From positions 1,488,001 to 1,552,000 of the forward strand of contig BOPV01000001.1 of the NCBI GenBank assembly GCA_018332375.1: a stretch of 64,000 nucleotides of DNA, written 5' to 3'. Below, one piece after another: positions 24,127 through 35,465 of this stretch. Origin of the DNA: Roseiterribacter gracilis. GTDB lineage: Bacteria; Pseudomonadota; Alphaproteobacteria; BOG-932; Roseiterribacteraceae. Within the stretch, counting starts at the first letter, position 1. Each line of letters opens with the position of its first letter. The translations under genes were made by a program, and so were the position numbers. The notes beneath the pieces were generated by a model that was given only the letters and a program-made list of their open reading frames with translations, was not told where the DNA came from and made no database searches.

Positions 24127-25013
24127 TCGGTTCGCCGATGATGGCGACGGCGCGGCTGACCGCCTATCTGCTGCTGACCTTGATCCTGATGCCGGTGCAG
24201 GCGATCGCGCTGCTGTTGAAGCTGCCGATCCGTTTGACGTTGCCGCGCATCTATCACACCTGGTGCCGCTGGCTGTTCGGCCTGCATATCGAGTTGCGCG
24301 GAAAGATGGCGCGCGACCGGCCGGTGCTGTTCGTCTGCAATCACAGCTCGTATCTCGACATCATGGTGCTGGGCTCGCTGTTGAAAGCGAGCTTCGTCGC
24401 CAAAGCTGAAGTTGCCGACTATCCGTTGTTCGGCTGGCTGGCAAAGCTGCAGCGCACCGTGTTCGTCGATCGTCGCCGCAGCCAGGCGGGCGAACATGCG
24501 AGCGAGATTCAGCGCCGCCTCGCCCATCGCGACAATCTGATCATTTTCCCCGAAGGCACGTCGTCGGACGGCAATCGCGTGCTGCCGTTCAAGTCGGCGC
24601 TGTTGGGCGTGGCGCAGATCCGCATCAAGAATCGCAAAGGCGTCGAACGCGGCGTCGTTGTGCAGCCCGTGTCGATCACGCCGGCCAAGCTCGACGGCAT
24701 GCCGCTCGGCCGCAGCCTGCGGCATCTTTATGCCTGGTACGGCGACATGGATATGGCCGGTCACATGTGGACCGCCGCGACGTTGGGCAAGCTGACCATC
24801 GTCGTCGAATTTCACGAACCGTTCGAAGTGAAGCCGGGCGAAAGCCGCAAAGAGATCGCCGAACATTGCTGGGACGCGGTTGCGCGCGGCGTGTCGTCGG
24901 TAATCACCGGGCACGGCGAAACCAAAGTGCTGCATCACTCGGCGCCGGACGACGACGACGATCCGCACGAAGCGGACGAGCACGAACAGCCCGAACACGA
25001 AGCCGCCGCCTGA
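24123..25013 (+). CDS. olsA: 1-acyl-glycerol-3-phosphate acyltransferase / OlsA-type O-acyltransferase
   Basis: 296 aa from the ATG at 24123, which overlaps the olsB stop. PlsC-superfamily motifs are clear: '[12 protein letters not shown]' (H-x4-D, near 72) and '[13 protein letters not shown]' (near 140). An N-terminal membrane helix lies at about 12-32. Next to olsB the likely reaction is O-acylation of lyso-ornithine lipid, though such enzymes may also acylate lysophosphatidate. The last 30 residues are a low-complexity acidic, His-containing tail ([18 protein letters not shown]), unusual for the family and possibly metal-binding or disordered. The stop overlaps miaB. Confidence 0.85.
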   Translation: MIGSPMMATARLTAYLLLTLILMPVQAIALLLKLPIRLTLPRIYHTWCRWLFGLHIELRGKMARDRPVLFVCNHSSYLDIMVLGSLLKASFVAKAEVADYPLFGWLAKLQRTVFVDRRRSQAGEHASEIQRRLAHRDNLIIFPEGTSSDGNRVLPFKSALLGVAQIRIKNRKGVERGVVVQPVSITPAKLDGMPLGRSLRHLYAWYGDMDMAGHMWTAATLGKLTIVVEFHEPFEVKPGESRKEIAEHCWDAVARGVSSVITGHGETKVLHHSAPDDDDDPHEADEHEQPEHEAAA

Positions 25014-26374
25014 TGTCCGACACGTCGCAGCGCCGCGGGCTCTACGTGAAGACGTGGGGCTGTCAGATGAACGTGTACGACTCGGTGCGCATGGTCGACA
25101 TGCTGCGTCCGCTCGGCTGGCGTCCGGTGGACTCGGCAGACGCAGCCGACATGATCGTGCTGAACACGTGCCACATCCGCGAAAAAGCGACCGAGAAACT
25201 CTATTCCGAACTCGGCCGTCTGCGCGCCGACAAGGAAGCGAGCGGCCGTAAATTGCTGGTGGCGGTCACGGGTTGCGTCGCGCAGGCCGAAGGCGACGAA
25301 ATTCTGCGCCGTGCGCCGGTGGTCGATCTGGTGGTCGGGCCGCAATCCTATCACCGCCTGCCCGAATTGATTGCGCGCACAACGCGCGAAGCGGGCGTGA
25401 AGCTGGTCGACACGGATTTCCCCGCCGACAGCAAATTCGATCTGCTACCGCAGGAAACCGAAGGCCAAGGCACGTTGGCGATGCTGGCGGTGCAGGAAGG
25501 TTGCGACAAGTTCTGCAGCTTCTGCGTCGTGCCTTATACGCGCGGCGCCGAAAGCTCGCGCCCGGCCGCGGACGTAATCGCGGAAGCAAAACGTTTGCTG
25601 GCGACCGGCGCGCGCGAGATCGTGCTGCTGGGCCAGAACGTCAACGCCTATCACGGCACCGGCCCCGACGGACGCACGTGGAATTTGGCGCGGCTGCTGC
25701 GCGAAGTTGCCGATCTCGGCGTCGAGCGGCTGCGCTACATGACCTCGCATCCGCGCGACATGGATGACGAGCTGATCCAGGCGCATCGCGACATCGCGGC
25801 CTTGATGCCGTTTCTGCACCTGCCGGTGCAAAGCGGGTCGGATCAGATTCTGAACGTGATGAACCGCCAACACAGCGCCGCCGACTATCTGCGCATCATC
25901 GACAAATTGCGCGCCGCGCGCGCCGATCTGGCGCTGTCGTCGGATTTCATCGTCGGTCATCCCGGCGAAACCAGCGCCGATTTCGACGCAACGATGAGGC
26001 TGGTCGAACAAGTCGGCTTCGCCGCCGCCTATTCGTTCAAATACAGCACGCGTCCGGGCACGCCCGCCGCGGCGCTTGGCATGCACATCGAAGAAAGCGT
26101 GAAAGACGAACGGCTGGCGCGCCTGCAGGACGCGATTGCGCGTGGCGCGTCGGCATTCAACCAGACGACTGTCGGCAAGGTCGTGCCGGTGCTGTTCGAC
26201 GGTGCGGGTCGCCGTCCGGGGCAGATGCACGGTCGTACGCCGTGGTTGCAGGCGGTGCATGTGACCGGGCCGGCGCGCTTGATCGGCCAGATCGCCGACG
26301 TGCGGATCGACGCCGCGCACGCGAACAGCGTCTCGGGAACCGTCGTAACCGCAGATGCAGTTGAAGCAGCATGA
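25013..26374 (+). CDS. miaB: tRNA-2-methylthio-N6-dimethylallyladenosine synthase
   Basis: 453 aa from the ATG at 25013, overlapping the olsA stop. This radical-SAM methylthiotransferase adds a methylthio group to i6A37 of tRNA. The N-terminal UPF0004 domain has the cluster cysteines in '[10 protein letters not shown]' (C17), '[10 protein letters not shown]' (about 53) and '[10 protein letters not shown]' (about 87). The radical-SAM motif C-x3-C-x2-C is '[16 protein letters not shown]' (about 164-171). A C-terminal TRAM domain follows (about 380-445). It opens the run of overlapping genes to lnt, the usual alphaproteobacterial order. Confidence 0.96.
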   Translation: MSDTSQRRGLYVKTWGCQMNVYDSVRMVDMLRPLGWRPVDSADAADMIVLNTCHIREKATEKLYSELGRLRADKEASGRKLLVAVTGCVAQAEGDEILRRAPVVDLVVGPQSYHRLPELIARTTREAGVKLVDTDFPADSKFDLLPQETEGQGTLAMLAVQEGCDKFCSFCVVPYTRGAESSRPAADVIAEAKRLLATGAREIVLLGQNVNAYHGTGPDGRTWNLARLLREVADLGVERLRYMTSHPRDMDDELIQAHRDIAALMPFLHLPVQSGSDQILNVMNRQHSAADYLRIIDKLRAARADLALSSDFIVGHPGETSADFDATMRLVEQVGFAAAYSFKYSTRPGTPAAALGMHIEESVKDERLARLQDAIARGASAFNQTTVGKVVPVLFDGAGRRPGQMHGRTPWLQAVHVTGPARLIGQIADVRIDAAHANSVSGTVVTADAVEAA

Positions 26375-27393
26375 GTGACACACCCGCCGCCCGCCGGCTC
26401 GAAATCGCCTTCGACGACAATCGTCTTCTGCCGCTGCTCTATGGCGAGCACGATACGCATCTGGTGCGGATCGAAACCCAGCTCGGCGTGCAGATCGCCA
26501 GTCGCGGCAATTTGCTGACCATCACCGGCCCGGCCGACGCAGCCGAAACCGCGCGCGCCGCGTTGTTGTCGCTGTGGGACCGGTTGGAACGCAGCCAAAG
26601 CGTCACCGCCAACGACGTCGATGCAGCAGTGCGTCTCTCCGATCGCGGCGTCGAACTGCCGAGCGATGGGCGCGGCGGCGTTGCGGTGCCCGAACTGACC
26701 ATTCGCGCGCGGCGCCGTTCGATTGCGGCGCGCACGGCACGCCAGGCTGCGTATTTCCGCGCGCTGGAACAGAACGAGCTGACGGTTGCGATCGGTCCCG
26801 CCGGAACCGGCAAGACCTATCTCGCCGTCGCGCAAGCGGTTGCGATGCTGACTGCCGGTCGCGTCGATCGCATCGTGCTGACGCGTCCCGCGGTCGAAGC
26901 GGGCGAGCGTCTGGGCTTTCTGCCCGGCGACATGCGCGAAAAAGTCGATCCGTATCTGCGCCCGATTTACGACGCGCTGTACGATCTCCTGCCGCCTGAA
27001 CAGGTCGAAAAACGCCTCGTCACCGGCGACATTGAAATCGCGCCGCTCGCCTTCATGCGCGGTCGCACCTTGTCCAACGCCTTCATCATTCTCGATGAAG
27101 CGCAGAACACGACGACGGTGCAGATGAAAATGGCGCTGACGCGGCTTGGCGAAAACAGCCGCTTCGTCGTCACCGGCGATTTGACCCAGATCGATCTGCC
27201 GCCGGGCGTGCGTTCGGGCCTGCGCGACGCGGTCGAGATTCTCGACGGCGTCGAAGGCGTCGCGATCGTGCGCTTCAACGACAAGGACATCGTGCGTCAT
27301 CCGCTGGTGGGCCGCATCGTCGCCGCCTACGAGCGCGTCGCGCAAAAGCGCAAAGAGGCCGAGGCCGCACCCAAGGACGACGCACCTTCATGA
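26371..27393 (+). CDS. ybeZ: PhoH-like ATPase (YbeZ)
   Basis: 340 aa. An N-terminal KH-like region ('[21 protein letters not shown]', about 30-50) precedes the PhoH P-loop ATPase domain with '[12 protein letters not shown]' near 141-152, 'DEAQNTT' near 242 and '[11 protein letters not shown]' near 268. YbeZ works with YbeY in rRNA/RNA handling; the biochemical role is not settled. The start overlaps the miaB stop and its own stop overlaps ybeY, consistent with joint expression. Confidence 0.93.
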   Translation: MSDTPAARRLEIAFDDNRLLPLLYGEHDTHLVRIETQLGVQIASRGNLLTITGPADAAETARAALLSLWDRLERSQSVTANDVDAAVRLSDRGVELPSDGRGGVAVPELTIRARRRSIAARTARQAAYFRALEQNELTVAIGPAGTGKTYLAVAQAVAMLTAGRVDRIVLTRPAVEAGERLGFLPGDMREKVDPYLRPIYDALYDLLPPEQVEKRLVTGDIEIAPLAFMRGRTLSNAFIILDEAQNTTTVQMKMALTRLGENSRFVVTGDLTQIDLPPGVRSGLRDAVEILDGVEGVAIVRFNDKDIVRHPLVGRIVAAYERVAQKRKEAEAAPKDDAPS

Positions 27394-27875
27394 GTCTGGT
27401 GCTGCATATCGACGTCGAGCATGACGGCTGGCGCGAGATGGGTGACGTCGAGACGATCGCGCGCACCGCGATCGAAGCGGCGCTGGCAACCGAACCGCCA
27501 CAAGCCAAGACGATCGAGATCGGCGCCCGTTTTGCCGACGACGCGATCGTGCAGATGCTGAATCGCGACTATCGGGGCAAGGACAAGCCGACCAACATCC
27601 TGTCTTTCCCGCTCGAAGACGCCCCCGCCGCCCCTGACGCGCCGCTTTTGCTGGGCGATCTGGCGCTGGCCTTCGAAACCACCCGGCGTGAGGCCGCGGA
27701 AAAACGCATTCCCTTGGCACAGCACGCGACTCACCTTCTGGTGCACGGTACGCTGCACCTGTTGGGGCACGATCACGAAGACGACGAGGACGCGACGCGG
27801 ATGGAGCGGCTCGAAGTCGAAATTCTGGCGCGGTTGGGTGTTCCTGATCCTTACGAGACCGAGACGGTAGCCTAG
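27390..27875 (+). CDS. ybeY: rRNA maturation endoribonuclease YbeY
   Basis: 161 aa, the usual size. The zinc-binding, catalytic H-x3-H-x5-H motif is visible as 'HLLVHGTLHLLGHDHEDD' (about 114-131), and the family pattern 'NRDYRGKDKPTNILSFP' precedes it (about 53-69). YbeY takes part in 16S rRNA 3'-end maturation and ribosome quality control in the cytoplasm. The start overlaps the phoH-like stop; the CorC-type gene begins immediately after its stop. Confidence 0.95.
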   Translation: MSLVLHIDVEHDGWREMGDVETIARTAIEAALATEPPQAKTIEIGARFADDAIVQMLNRDYRGKDKPTNILSFPLEDAPAAPDAPLLLGDLALAFETTRREAAEKRIPLAQHATHLLVHGTLHLLGHDHEDDEDATRMERLEVEILARLGVPDPYETETVA

Positions 27876-28712
27876 ATGAACCGGTTGCGTTTCCTGTTCC
27901 GCGGCGATCAAGAAGCCGACGAACCGCGCGAAGCCAACAACGAGGCGCAGCGCGACGAAGCCGCCCATGCGCGCGAGCTGATCCAGAACATCCGCGATCT
28001 GCGCGACCTGCCGGTCAGCGATCTGATGGTGCCGCGCGCCGACATCGTGGCGGTCGAAGTCGAAACCGCCCGCGACGAGCTGTTGCGCATGATCGCCGAA
28101 CATCAGCACAGCCGCATGCCGGTGTTTCGCGAAACCTTGGATGACGTGCTGGGCTTCATCCACATCAAGGACGTGATGACGACCTTGGCCGATGGCGGCA
28201 CGCAGGCTGGGTTCGAGCTGCAGAAACTGTTGCGGCCAGTCAAGATCGTGGCCCCGTCGATGCGCGTGCTGGATCTGCTGCTCGACATGCGCAAGACGCG
28301 CCAGCAGCTGGCGCTGGTGGTGGACGAGTTCGGCGGCATCGACGGTCTGGTGACGATTGAAGATCTGATCGAAGGCATCGTCGGCGACATCGCCGACGAG
28401 CACGACATCGTCAGCACGCCCGACATGACCGTGCGCCCCGACGGATCGCTGGTCGCCGATGCGCGTGTGTCGATCGAAGATTTCGAAAGCCGCGTGGGCG
28501 CGCTGCTGACCGAAGACGAGCGTGCCGAAATCGATACGTTGGGTGGCCTGGTCGTGTCGCTGGCCGGTCGCGTGCCGCCGCGCGGCGAAGTATTGCGCCA
28601 TCCGTCGGGATTGGAATTCGAAGTGCTGGATGCCGATCCGCGCCGCATCAAACGGCTGCGCGTGCTGAAACTCGACGAAGCCACGGCGCGTCGCACCGGC
28701 GACGCCGCTTAA
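27876..28712 (+). CDS. CorC/HlyC-type CBS-domain protein
   Basis: 278 aa, cytoplasmic, without the N-terminal DUF21 membrane domain of longer relatives. Two CBS repeats lie at about 45-105 and 115-175, beginning with 'VSDLMVPRADIVAVE', followed by the C-terminal CorC_HlyC (transporter-associated) domain at about 190-265. Related proteins are linked to magnesium/cobalt export and envelope stress, but the function of the short form is not settled. It starts at the base after the ybeY stop and lies 2 bp before lnt, in the standard ybeY-corC-lnt order. Confidence 0.9.
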   Translation: MNRLRFLFRGDQEADEPREANNEAQRDEAAHARELIQNIRDLRDLPVSDLMVPRADIVAVEVETARDELLRMIAEHQHSRMPVFRETLDDVLGFIHIKDVMTTLADGGTQAGFELQKLLRPVKIVAPSMRVLDLLLDMRKTRQQLALVVDEFGGIDGLVTIEDLIEGIVGDIADEHDIVSTPDMTVRPDGSLVADARVSIEDFESRVGALLTEDERAEIDTLGGLVVSLAGRVPPRGEVLRHPSGLEFEVLDADPRRIKRLRVLKLDEATARRTGDAA

Positions 28713-28714
28713 TC

Positions 28715-30250
28715 ATGCACGGCGAAGGTCGCGTCGCGCGCTTGGCGGCGCGCGTCGAAGGTTTCAGCGTCCGCAAACATCTGGCCGCTGCCTTTGTCGC
28801 CGGTGCGATCTCGACCTTGGCGCTGCCGCCGGTCGGCTTGGCGCCGATTCTGTTTCTGACCTTTCCGTTTCTGTTTCTGCTGTTGCACGCGACCAAGACC
28901 GGTCGCGGCGCGTTTTTCACCGGCTGGGCGTTCGGCTTTGGTTGGTTTGCGATCTCGCTCTATTGGATCAGCGCGTCGCTGTTCGTCGATATCAGCAGCT
29001 TCTGGTGGCTACTGCCGTTCAGCGCCACGGCGCTCCCCGCCGGGCTTGCAATCTATTGGGCCCTGGCCGCGCGCATCACGCATGTGATCCCGCGCGATCG
29101 CGTCTTGGCACGCATCACTGCACTCGCGGTTACGTTGAGCGTCGCAGAATTTCTGCGCGGCCATGTGCTGACCGGCTTTCCGTGGAATCTACCTGGCTAC
29201 GCGTGGGTCGACTGGTCGCCAGTGATTCAGATCACCTCGGTGATTGGAATTTACGGCCTGACCGCACTGACGTTGCTGGCTGCTTTGTCGCCTGCTGCCT
29301 TGATGGTCGGGCGGCGCGCGCCGTTCGGATGCGCGGTGCTGGTCTTTGCGTTGCTGACGTTGTGGGGCGCGCATCGCATCGGCACCGGACCGCATGACGA
29401 GGTTGCCAATGCGCATGTGCGCCTGGTGCAACCGAACATCGCGCAGACGCTGAAATGGCAGCCCGACCAACTGCGCGCCAATTTCCAACGTCATCTCGAA
29501 CTTGCGCGCGAACAGACCGGCCAAGTTCCGAACGTCGTGATCTGGCCCGAAACTGCGGTGCCGTTCGTCATTCAGGACGAACCCGACGTGCGCAACGTGA
29601 TGGGTTGGGCGACGCCGCCCGGCGGCATCACGATCAGCGGCGCGCTGGGACGCGACGACGAAAAGCGCATCTACAATTCGCTGCTGGCGCTCGACGCCAA
29701 AGGCGACATCGTTGCGCGGTTCGACAAGTTTCACCTTGTGCCGTTCGGCGAGTACGTGCCGCTGCGCAGGTTTATCCCGCTCAAAGGCCTGGCCGAAGTC
29801 AGCGGCGGTGATTTCGGCAGCGGCCCCGGTCCGCGCACGATTCCGTTGCCGGGTCTGCCCGCTGCCAGTCCGCTGATTTGCTACGAGGTGATTTTCCCCG
29901 ATGCGGCGGTGGATGCGACTGCGCGACCGGGTTGGCTGCTCAACGTCACCAATGACGGCTGGTTCGGGCACACGGCCGGACCGCACCAGCATTTGGCCAT
30001 CGCGCGCGTGCGCGCGGTCGAACAAGGCCTGCCTTTGGCGCGCGCCGCCAACACCGGAATCTCGGCCATGGTCGATCCGTATGGGCGGATCACAGCCTCG
30101 TTGCCGCTGGGCGAAATGGGCGTGGTGGACGCAAATCTGCCGGCAGCCCTGAACCCGACCCCATATTCGCACCACGGAAACACGATTTTCTGGGCTATTT
30201 CGGTTCTGTTAACCGCGTGCAGCTTGACTGGCCTCCGCAACCGGAAGTAG
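28715..30250 (+). CDS. lnt: Apolipoprotein N-acyltransferase
   Basis: 511 aa inner-membrane enzyme that N-acylates lipoproteins, the last step of lipoprotein maturation. About seven N-terminal hydrophobic segments (25-210) precede a periplasmic nitrilase-like domain. The catalytic triad residues are placed in 'VIWPETAVPF' (Glu, about 275), 'VARFDKFHLVPFGEYVP' (Lys, about 335) and 'LICYEVIFPD' (Cys, about 389). Start codon choice follows the ATG 2 bp after the CorC-type stop. Together with the lipoproteins elsewhere in the window this is ordinary envelope biogenesis. Confidence 0.95.
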   Translation: MHGEGRVARLAARVEGFSVRKHLAAAFVAGAISTLALPPVGLAPILFLTFPFLFLLLHATKTGRGAFFTGWAFGFGWFAISLYWISASLFVDISSFWWLLPFSATALPAGLAIYWALAARITHVIPRDRVLARITALAVTLSVAEFLRGHVLTGFPWNLPGYAWVDWSPVIQITSVIGIYGLTALTLLAALSPAALMVGRRAPFGCAVLVFALLTLWGAHRIGTGPHDEVANAHVRLVQPNIAQTLKWQPDQLRANFQRHLELAREQTGQVPNVVIWPETAVPFVIQDEPDVRNVMGWATPPGGITISGALGRDDEKRIYNSLLALDAKGDIVARFDKFHLVPFGEYVPLRRFIPLKGLAEVSGGDFGSGPGPRTIPLPGLPAASPLICYEVIFPDAAVDATARPGWLLNVTNDGWFGHTAGPHQHLAIARVRAVEQGLPLARAANTGISAMVDPYGRITASLPLGEMGVVDANLPAALNPTPYSHHGNTIFWAISVLLTACSLTGLRNRK

Positions 30251-30336
30251 CTCCGGTCTACAACCATTGGCGGTGGGCTATGCAACCTAAGGTTCTTAAG
30301 GCGGACGGCACGGGAAACGGGCCAGGAAACGGAATC

Positions 30337-30798
30337 GTGGCGAAGAGTGGACGACGCGGCGGCCGCGGCGATGACAGCGACGCGCCGAGCCCGATCGACG
30401 TCCATGTCGGCACCCGCGTTCGCCTGCGCCGCACCCTGCTTGGCATGAGCCAGGAAAAGCTGGGCCAGGCGATCGGCCTGACCTTCCAGCAGGTGCAAAA
30501 ATACGAGCGCGGCGCCAACCGCATCGGCGCCAGCCGTCTCTATGATTTGAGCCGCGTGCTCGACGTGCCGATCTCGTTCTTCTTCGACGATCTGCCGGCC
30601 GAGGTCGAAAGCAATGACGGCTTCTCGCCGAGCCAGGGCTTCCGCGACGACGCCGGCGACTCGAACCCGATGGCCAAGCGCGAGACCCTCGAATTGGTGC
30701 GGGCTTATTATCGGATTCCCGACGCGCAGCTGCGCCGCCGCCTGTTCGACCTGGCCAAGGCGCTGGCGACCACGCCCGCGATGCGTCCGCTGAAATAA
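30337..30798 (+). CDS. XRE-family regulator preceding metK
   Basis: 153 aa from the GTG at 30337, preceded by AGGAAACGG; an ATG at 30280 is an alternative start. After a basic tail comes a Cro/C1-type HTH: '[20 protein letters not shown]', '[20 protein letters not shown]', '[17 protein letters not shown]' (about 27-95). A C-terminal extension follows with '[25 protein letters not shown]'. This gene is conserved upstream of metK in many alphaproteobacteria and is often annotated as a SinR- or PetP-like regulator. Its targets here are unknown. Confidence 0.88.
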   Translation: MAKSGRRGGRGDDSDAPSPIDVHVGTRVRLRRTLLGMSQEKLGQAIGLTFQQVQKYERGANRIGASRLYDLSRVLDVPISFFFDDLPAEVESNDGFSPSQGFRDDAGDSNPMAKRETLELVRAYYRIPDAQLRRRLFDLAKALATTPAMRPLK

Positions 30799-30804
30799 GC
30801 CGAC

Positions 30805-30837
30805 CGGGCGGGTGCGGCGTTCGCGCCGTCCCGCCCG
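30805..30837 (+). other. Strong GC hairpin between XRE gene and metK
   Basis: CGGGCGGG (30805-30812) pairs with CCCGCCCG (30830-30837). Beyond a small internal loop, CGGCG (30815-30819) pairs with CGCCG (30824-30828), capped by TTCG. No T-run follows. It may be an RNA-stabilising end or a metK leader structure. It does not match the SAM-II or SAM/SAH riboswitch patterns I know. Confidence 0.5.
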
Positions 30838-30907
30838 AGGTCGCTTGACCATCGCAACCTGCGCTGCCCATAAAGCGCGCCATTTCCCTTTGTCCCGGAG
30901 TCGGGCC

Positions 30908-32077
<1,170 letters not shown>

Positions 32078-32730
32078 ACGAAGAAAAAGCCTCGCTACGA
32101 CGCGCGGTTTTTTACGGTCGCCGGCAAGCGCGTAAGCTGCCGGCGATTGCGCATGACCTGCTTGCAGGCTTGCTGCCTCGCGTACGTGCAACCGTTCCGC
32201 CGGACCTCACCGACTTCGACAGTTGGGAATTGGAAATCGGCTTTGGCGGCGGCGAGCATCTCGCCGCGCGCGCAGCCGCGCATCGCGACGTCGGCTTTCT
32301 CGGTGCCGAGCCATTTCTCAACGGCGTCTCGATGCTGCTGCAGGCGATCGATCGCGAGAGCCTGACCAATGTCCGCATCTGGCCGGAAGACGCGCGCCTG
32401 TTGCTCGACGCCTTGCCGGACGCGTCGATGTCGCGGATCTATCTTTTGTTTCCCGATCCCTGGCCGAAACGCCGGCACGAAAAACGCCGCTTCCTGCAGA
32501 CCGAGATGCTGGACGTCTTCGCGCGCGTGCTGAAAAGCGGCGGCGAGCTGCGCTTTGCCTCGGACCATCCAGATCTGATGGACTGGATGCTGGCGCGCGC
32601 CGACGCGCATGCCGCCTTCACCGGCGGCCTGGTCGAGGCCGAGGCGATTGGAACCCGCTACGAACGCAAGAACTTGGCCCGCCACCCGGCCCGGTACGCG
32701 GCCTATCGGCGGTTCTAACCGCGGCAAAGC

Positions 32731-32758
32731 TTGCGTTTGAAGCGCCGACGACTATATT
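32731..32758 (+). promoter_or_regulatory. Probable promoter of the rimP-nusA-infB operon
   Basis: TTGCGT (32731-32736) and TATATT (32753-32758) are separated by 16 bp, close to the sigma-70-type consensus. They lie in the only sizeable gap before the operon, about 85 bp upstream of the rimP start. The leader between them and rimP has no clear terminator. Confidence 0.55.
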
Positions 32759-32842
32759 CGCCGCCATTCCTGCATCGTCGATGGTCGACTTCCTACTGGC
32801 ATCCTACGCCGGTGGGCCGGCCGGGGCTTGGGAGACGGACAT

Positions 32843-33328
32843 TTGGATCTGAACGCGCTCGAGGAACGGCTGGCGCCGATCGTGGCGGAGCTGGGGTACG
32901 AGATCGTTCGCTTGAAGCTGATTGGTGGTTCGCGCCGCCCGACGCTGCAAGTGATGGCCGATCGTCTCGATGGCACGACGATGATTGTCGATGATTGCGC
33001 GCGCGTGTCGCGTGCGATCGATCCAGTGCTCGACGAGATCGATGCGATCGAAGGCGAGTACGCGCTGGAAGTGTCGTCGCCGGGAATCGACCGTCCGCTG
33101 ACGCGCGCGAAAGATTTCGCACGCTGGGCCGGACACGAAGTGAAGATCGAGCTGCACAAGCCGGTCGAAGGGCGCAAGCGCTTCACCGGGCAACTCGAAG
33201 GAATAGACGGCGACCGGGTCACGGTCGCGCTGGTGGATGCGAAGGTCAGTTTTGCGCTGGCTGAAATCGCGTCCGCAAAACTCGTCCTCACCGATGCGCT
33301 CATCGCAGCGGCCGGCGGACGGGGCTAA
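32843..33328 (+). CDS. rimP: Ribosome maturation factor RimP
   Basis: 161 aa from the TTG at 32843, chosen because GGAG lies 8 nt upstream and the protein then begins 'LDLNALEERLAPIVAELGYE' as in the family. RimP helps 30S subunit assembly. 'YALEVSSPGIDRPLTRAKDF' (about 67-86) is the family hallmark. It heads the conserved rimP-nusA-ylxR-infB-rbfA-truB-rpsO-pnp order. An in-frame TTG at 32828 is the less likely start. Confidence 0.94.
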   Translation: MDLNALEERLAPIVAELGYEIVRLKLIGGSRRPTLQVMADRLDGTTMIVDDCARVSRAIDPVLDEIDAIEGEYALEVSSPGIDRPLTRAKDFARWAGHEVKIELHKPVEGRKRFTGQLEGIDGDRVTVALVDAKVSFALAEIASAKLVLTDALIAAAGGRG

Positions 33329-33351
33329 GAGACGAGAGAAGAGAGACGAAC

Positions 33352-34836
33352 ATGGAACTGCTGCAGGTCGCGGACGCCGTTGCGCGCGAAAAGTCGATTG
33401 ATCGCGAAGAAGTGCTCGAAGCGATGGAACAGGCCATTCAAAAGGCCGGCCGCGCGAAGTACGGACACGAACACGACATCCGCGCGGTGATCGACCGCAA
33501 GAGCGGCGACATTCACCTCAAGCGCTATCGCGAAGTGGTGGCCGAGGTCGAAAACGACGTGACGCAACTGCCGGTCGGCGAATGGCCGGATCATGCGGTC
33601 GGCGACTTCGTGATCGAAGACCTGCCGCCGATCGAATTCGGCCGTATCGCTGCCCAGACCGCCAAGCAGGTGATCGTGCAGAAGGTGCGCGAAGCCGAGC
33701 GTCAGCGTCAGTTCCGCGAGTACAAGGATCGCGTCGGCGAAATCGTCAACGGCATCGTCAAGCGCGTCGAGTACGGCAACGTCACGGTCGATATGGGCCG
33801 CGCCGAAGCTGTTCTCCGCCGCGACGAAAGCCTGCCGCGCGAGCATTTCAAGAACGGTGACCGCGTTCGCGCCTACATCTACGACGTGCGCGAAGAGCCG
33901 CGCGGTCCGCAGATCTTCCTGTCGCGTACGCATCCGCAGTTCATGGCCGCCCTGTTCAAGCAGGAAGTGCCGGAAATCTACGACGCCATCATCACCATCA
34001 AGGCGGTGGCGCGCGATCCCGGCAGCCGCGCCAAGATTGCGGTGATTTCGAAAGACAGCTCGATCGATCCGGTCGGCGCCTGCGTCGGTATGCGCGGCAG
34101 CCGCGTCCAGGCGGTCGTCGGCGAACTGCAGGGCGAAAAGATCGACATCATTCCGTGGTCGAACGACCCGGCAACCTTCGTCGTCAACGCGCTCGCGCCC
34201 GCCGAAGTGTCCAAGGTCGTGCTCGACGAAGCCGGCAACCGCATTGAAGTGGTTGTTCCGGATGACCAGCTCTCGCTCGCCATCGGCCGTCGTGGCCAGA
34301 ACGTGCGCCTGGCGTCGATGCTGACCGGCTGGGACATCGACATTCTGACCGAAGCCGAGGAATCGGAGCGCCGTCAGGAAGAATTCCGCACCCGTTCGGT
34401 GCTGTTCATCGAAGCGCTCGAAGTCGACGACGTGATCGCGCACCTGCTGATCACCGAAGGCTTCGCCAGCGTCGAAGAAATCGCCTCGACCGAGGTCGAC
34501 GAACTGGCCCGCATCGAAGGCTTCGACGAAGACGTCGCCGAAGAACTGCGCAACCGCGCCATCAACTTCCTCGAGACGCGCAACGCCGCCTTCGAAGAAG
34601 AGCGCAAGGCGCTGGGCGTCGAAGACACGATCGCAAACGTCGACGGCTTTACGCCGGAGATGCTGGTGAAGCTGGGCAAGGCCGGCGTGAAGACGCTGGA
34701 CGATCTCGGCGATCTGGCCGCGGACGAGCTGATCGAAATCGTCGGCGAAGGCGCCATGGATATGGAACACGCGAACACGGCGATTATGGCCGCGCGCGCC
34801 CACTGGTTCGAAAATGAGGAAGCGACGCCCGCGTGA
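33352..34836 (+). CDS. nusA: Transcription termination/antitermination factor NusA
   Basis: 494 aa. Domains in order: N-terminal RNA-polymerase-binding domain (1-125), S1 (about 135-198, '[21 protein letters not shown]'), two KH domains (about 230-345, with '[18 protein letters not shown]' and '[16 protein letters not shown]'), and two C-terminal acidic HhH-like repeats (about 360-490, '[14 protein letters not shown]' and '[20 protein letters not shown]'). The C-terminal repeats are the longer version seen in alpha- and gammaproteobacteria. It acts with RNA polymerase in pausing and rRNA antitermination. The stop overlaps the YlxR-type gene. Confidence 0.97.
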   Translation: MELLQVADAVAREKSIDREEVLEAMEQAIQKAGRAKYGHEHDIRAVIDRKSGDIHLKRYREVVAEVENDVTQLPVGEWPDHAVGDFVIEDLPPIEFGRIAAQTAKQVIVQKVREAERQRQFREYKDRVGEIVNGIVKRVEYGNVTVDMGRAEAVLRRDESLPREHFKNGDRVRAYIYDVREEPRGPQIFLSRTHPQFMAALFKQEVPEIYDAIITIKAVARDPGSRAKIAVISKDSSIDPVGACVGMRGSRVQAVVGELQGEKIDIIPWSNDPATFVVNALAPAEVSKVVLDEAGNRIEVVVPDDQLSLAIGRRGQNVRLASMLTGWDIDILTEAEESERRQEEFRTRSVLFIEALEVDDVIAHLLITEGFASVEEIASTEVDELARIEGFDEDVAEELRNRAINFLETRNAAFEEERKALGVEDTIANVDGFTPEMLVKLGKAGVKTLDDLGDLAADELIEIVGEGAMDMEHANTAIMAARAHWFENEEATPA

Positions 34837-35465
34837 GTCTGGCTTTCGTCATGGATGATGATCTCGACGCCGCCGAAGAGACGGGCCCGACCCGTCGCTG
34901 CGCGGCGACGGGAATCGTGCAGGCGAAAGAAAAGATGATCCGGTTTGTCGTTGCGCCCGATGGGACGGCGACACCGGACGTGGCCGAGCGTTTGCCCGGT
35001 CGTGGCGTGTGGATCACGGCCGACGTGAAAGCGTTGGCCCTGGCGACGAAAAAGAACGCGTTTGCGCGTTCGGCGAAGCAGGCAGTCACGGTGCCGGACA
35101 ATCTGTCCGGACAGGTCCGTGATCTTTTGGTTCGTCAACTGGTGGATTTGCTGGGTCTGGCGCGACGCGCCGGCGAATTGACGGCAGGCCGCGACAAGGT
35201 CGAGGAAGCGCTAGCGCGCGGTCCGACCATTGCGGTGCTGCTCGAGGCCGTTGACGGCAGCGTGACCGAACGGAGCCGCCTGCGCGCAAAAGCGCCAGGT
35301 GCGACCGTGGTTGCGGTGTTGGACGGGGCGACTTTAGCCCGCGCGCTGGGGCGCGAGGGCGTTGTGGTGCATGCTGTCGTGAGATCCGGTCGGTTGGCCG
35401 AACGGATCGTCGCGGCAGCGACGAGGTTGGCGGGGCTCGATGCCCCGCACGAGGAACGGGCATGA
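34833..35465 (+). CDS. YlxR/DUF448 RNA-binding protein with L7Ae-like domain
   Basis: 210 aa, GTG at 34833 overlapping the nusA stop; an ATG at 34851 is possible. The N-terminal YlxR domain (about 18-90) has '[20 protein letters not shown]', variant of the usual G-R-G-A-Y/W patch seen later as '[11 protein letters not shown]'. The C-terminal half (about 100-205) resembles an L7Ae/YlxQ-type RNA-binding fold ('[22 protein letters not shown]'). Fusion of YlxR and YlxQ-like parts is normal for alphaproteobacteria. RNA binding linked to NusA/IF2 is inferred from its conserved place. Confidence 0.88.
   Translation: MSLAFVMDDDLDAAEETGPTRRCAATGIVQAKEKMIRFVVAPDGTATPDVAERLPGRGVWITADVKALALATKKNAFARSAKQAVTVPDNLSGQVRDLLVRQLVDLLGLARRAGELTAGRDKVEEALARGPTIAVLLEAVDGSVTERSRLRAKAPGATVVAVLDGATLARALGREGVVVHAVVRSGRLAERIVAAATRLAGLDAPHEERA

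Noticed and set aside
25013..28712. Idea that miaB-phoH-ybeY-corC is a new stress island
   Set aside because: This is the standard conserved alphaproteobacterial gene order.
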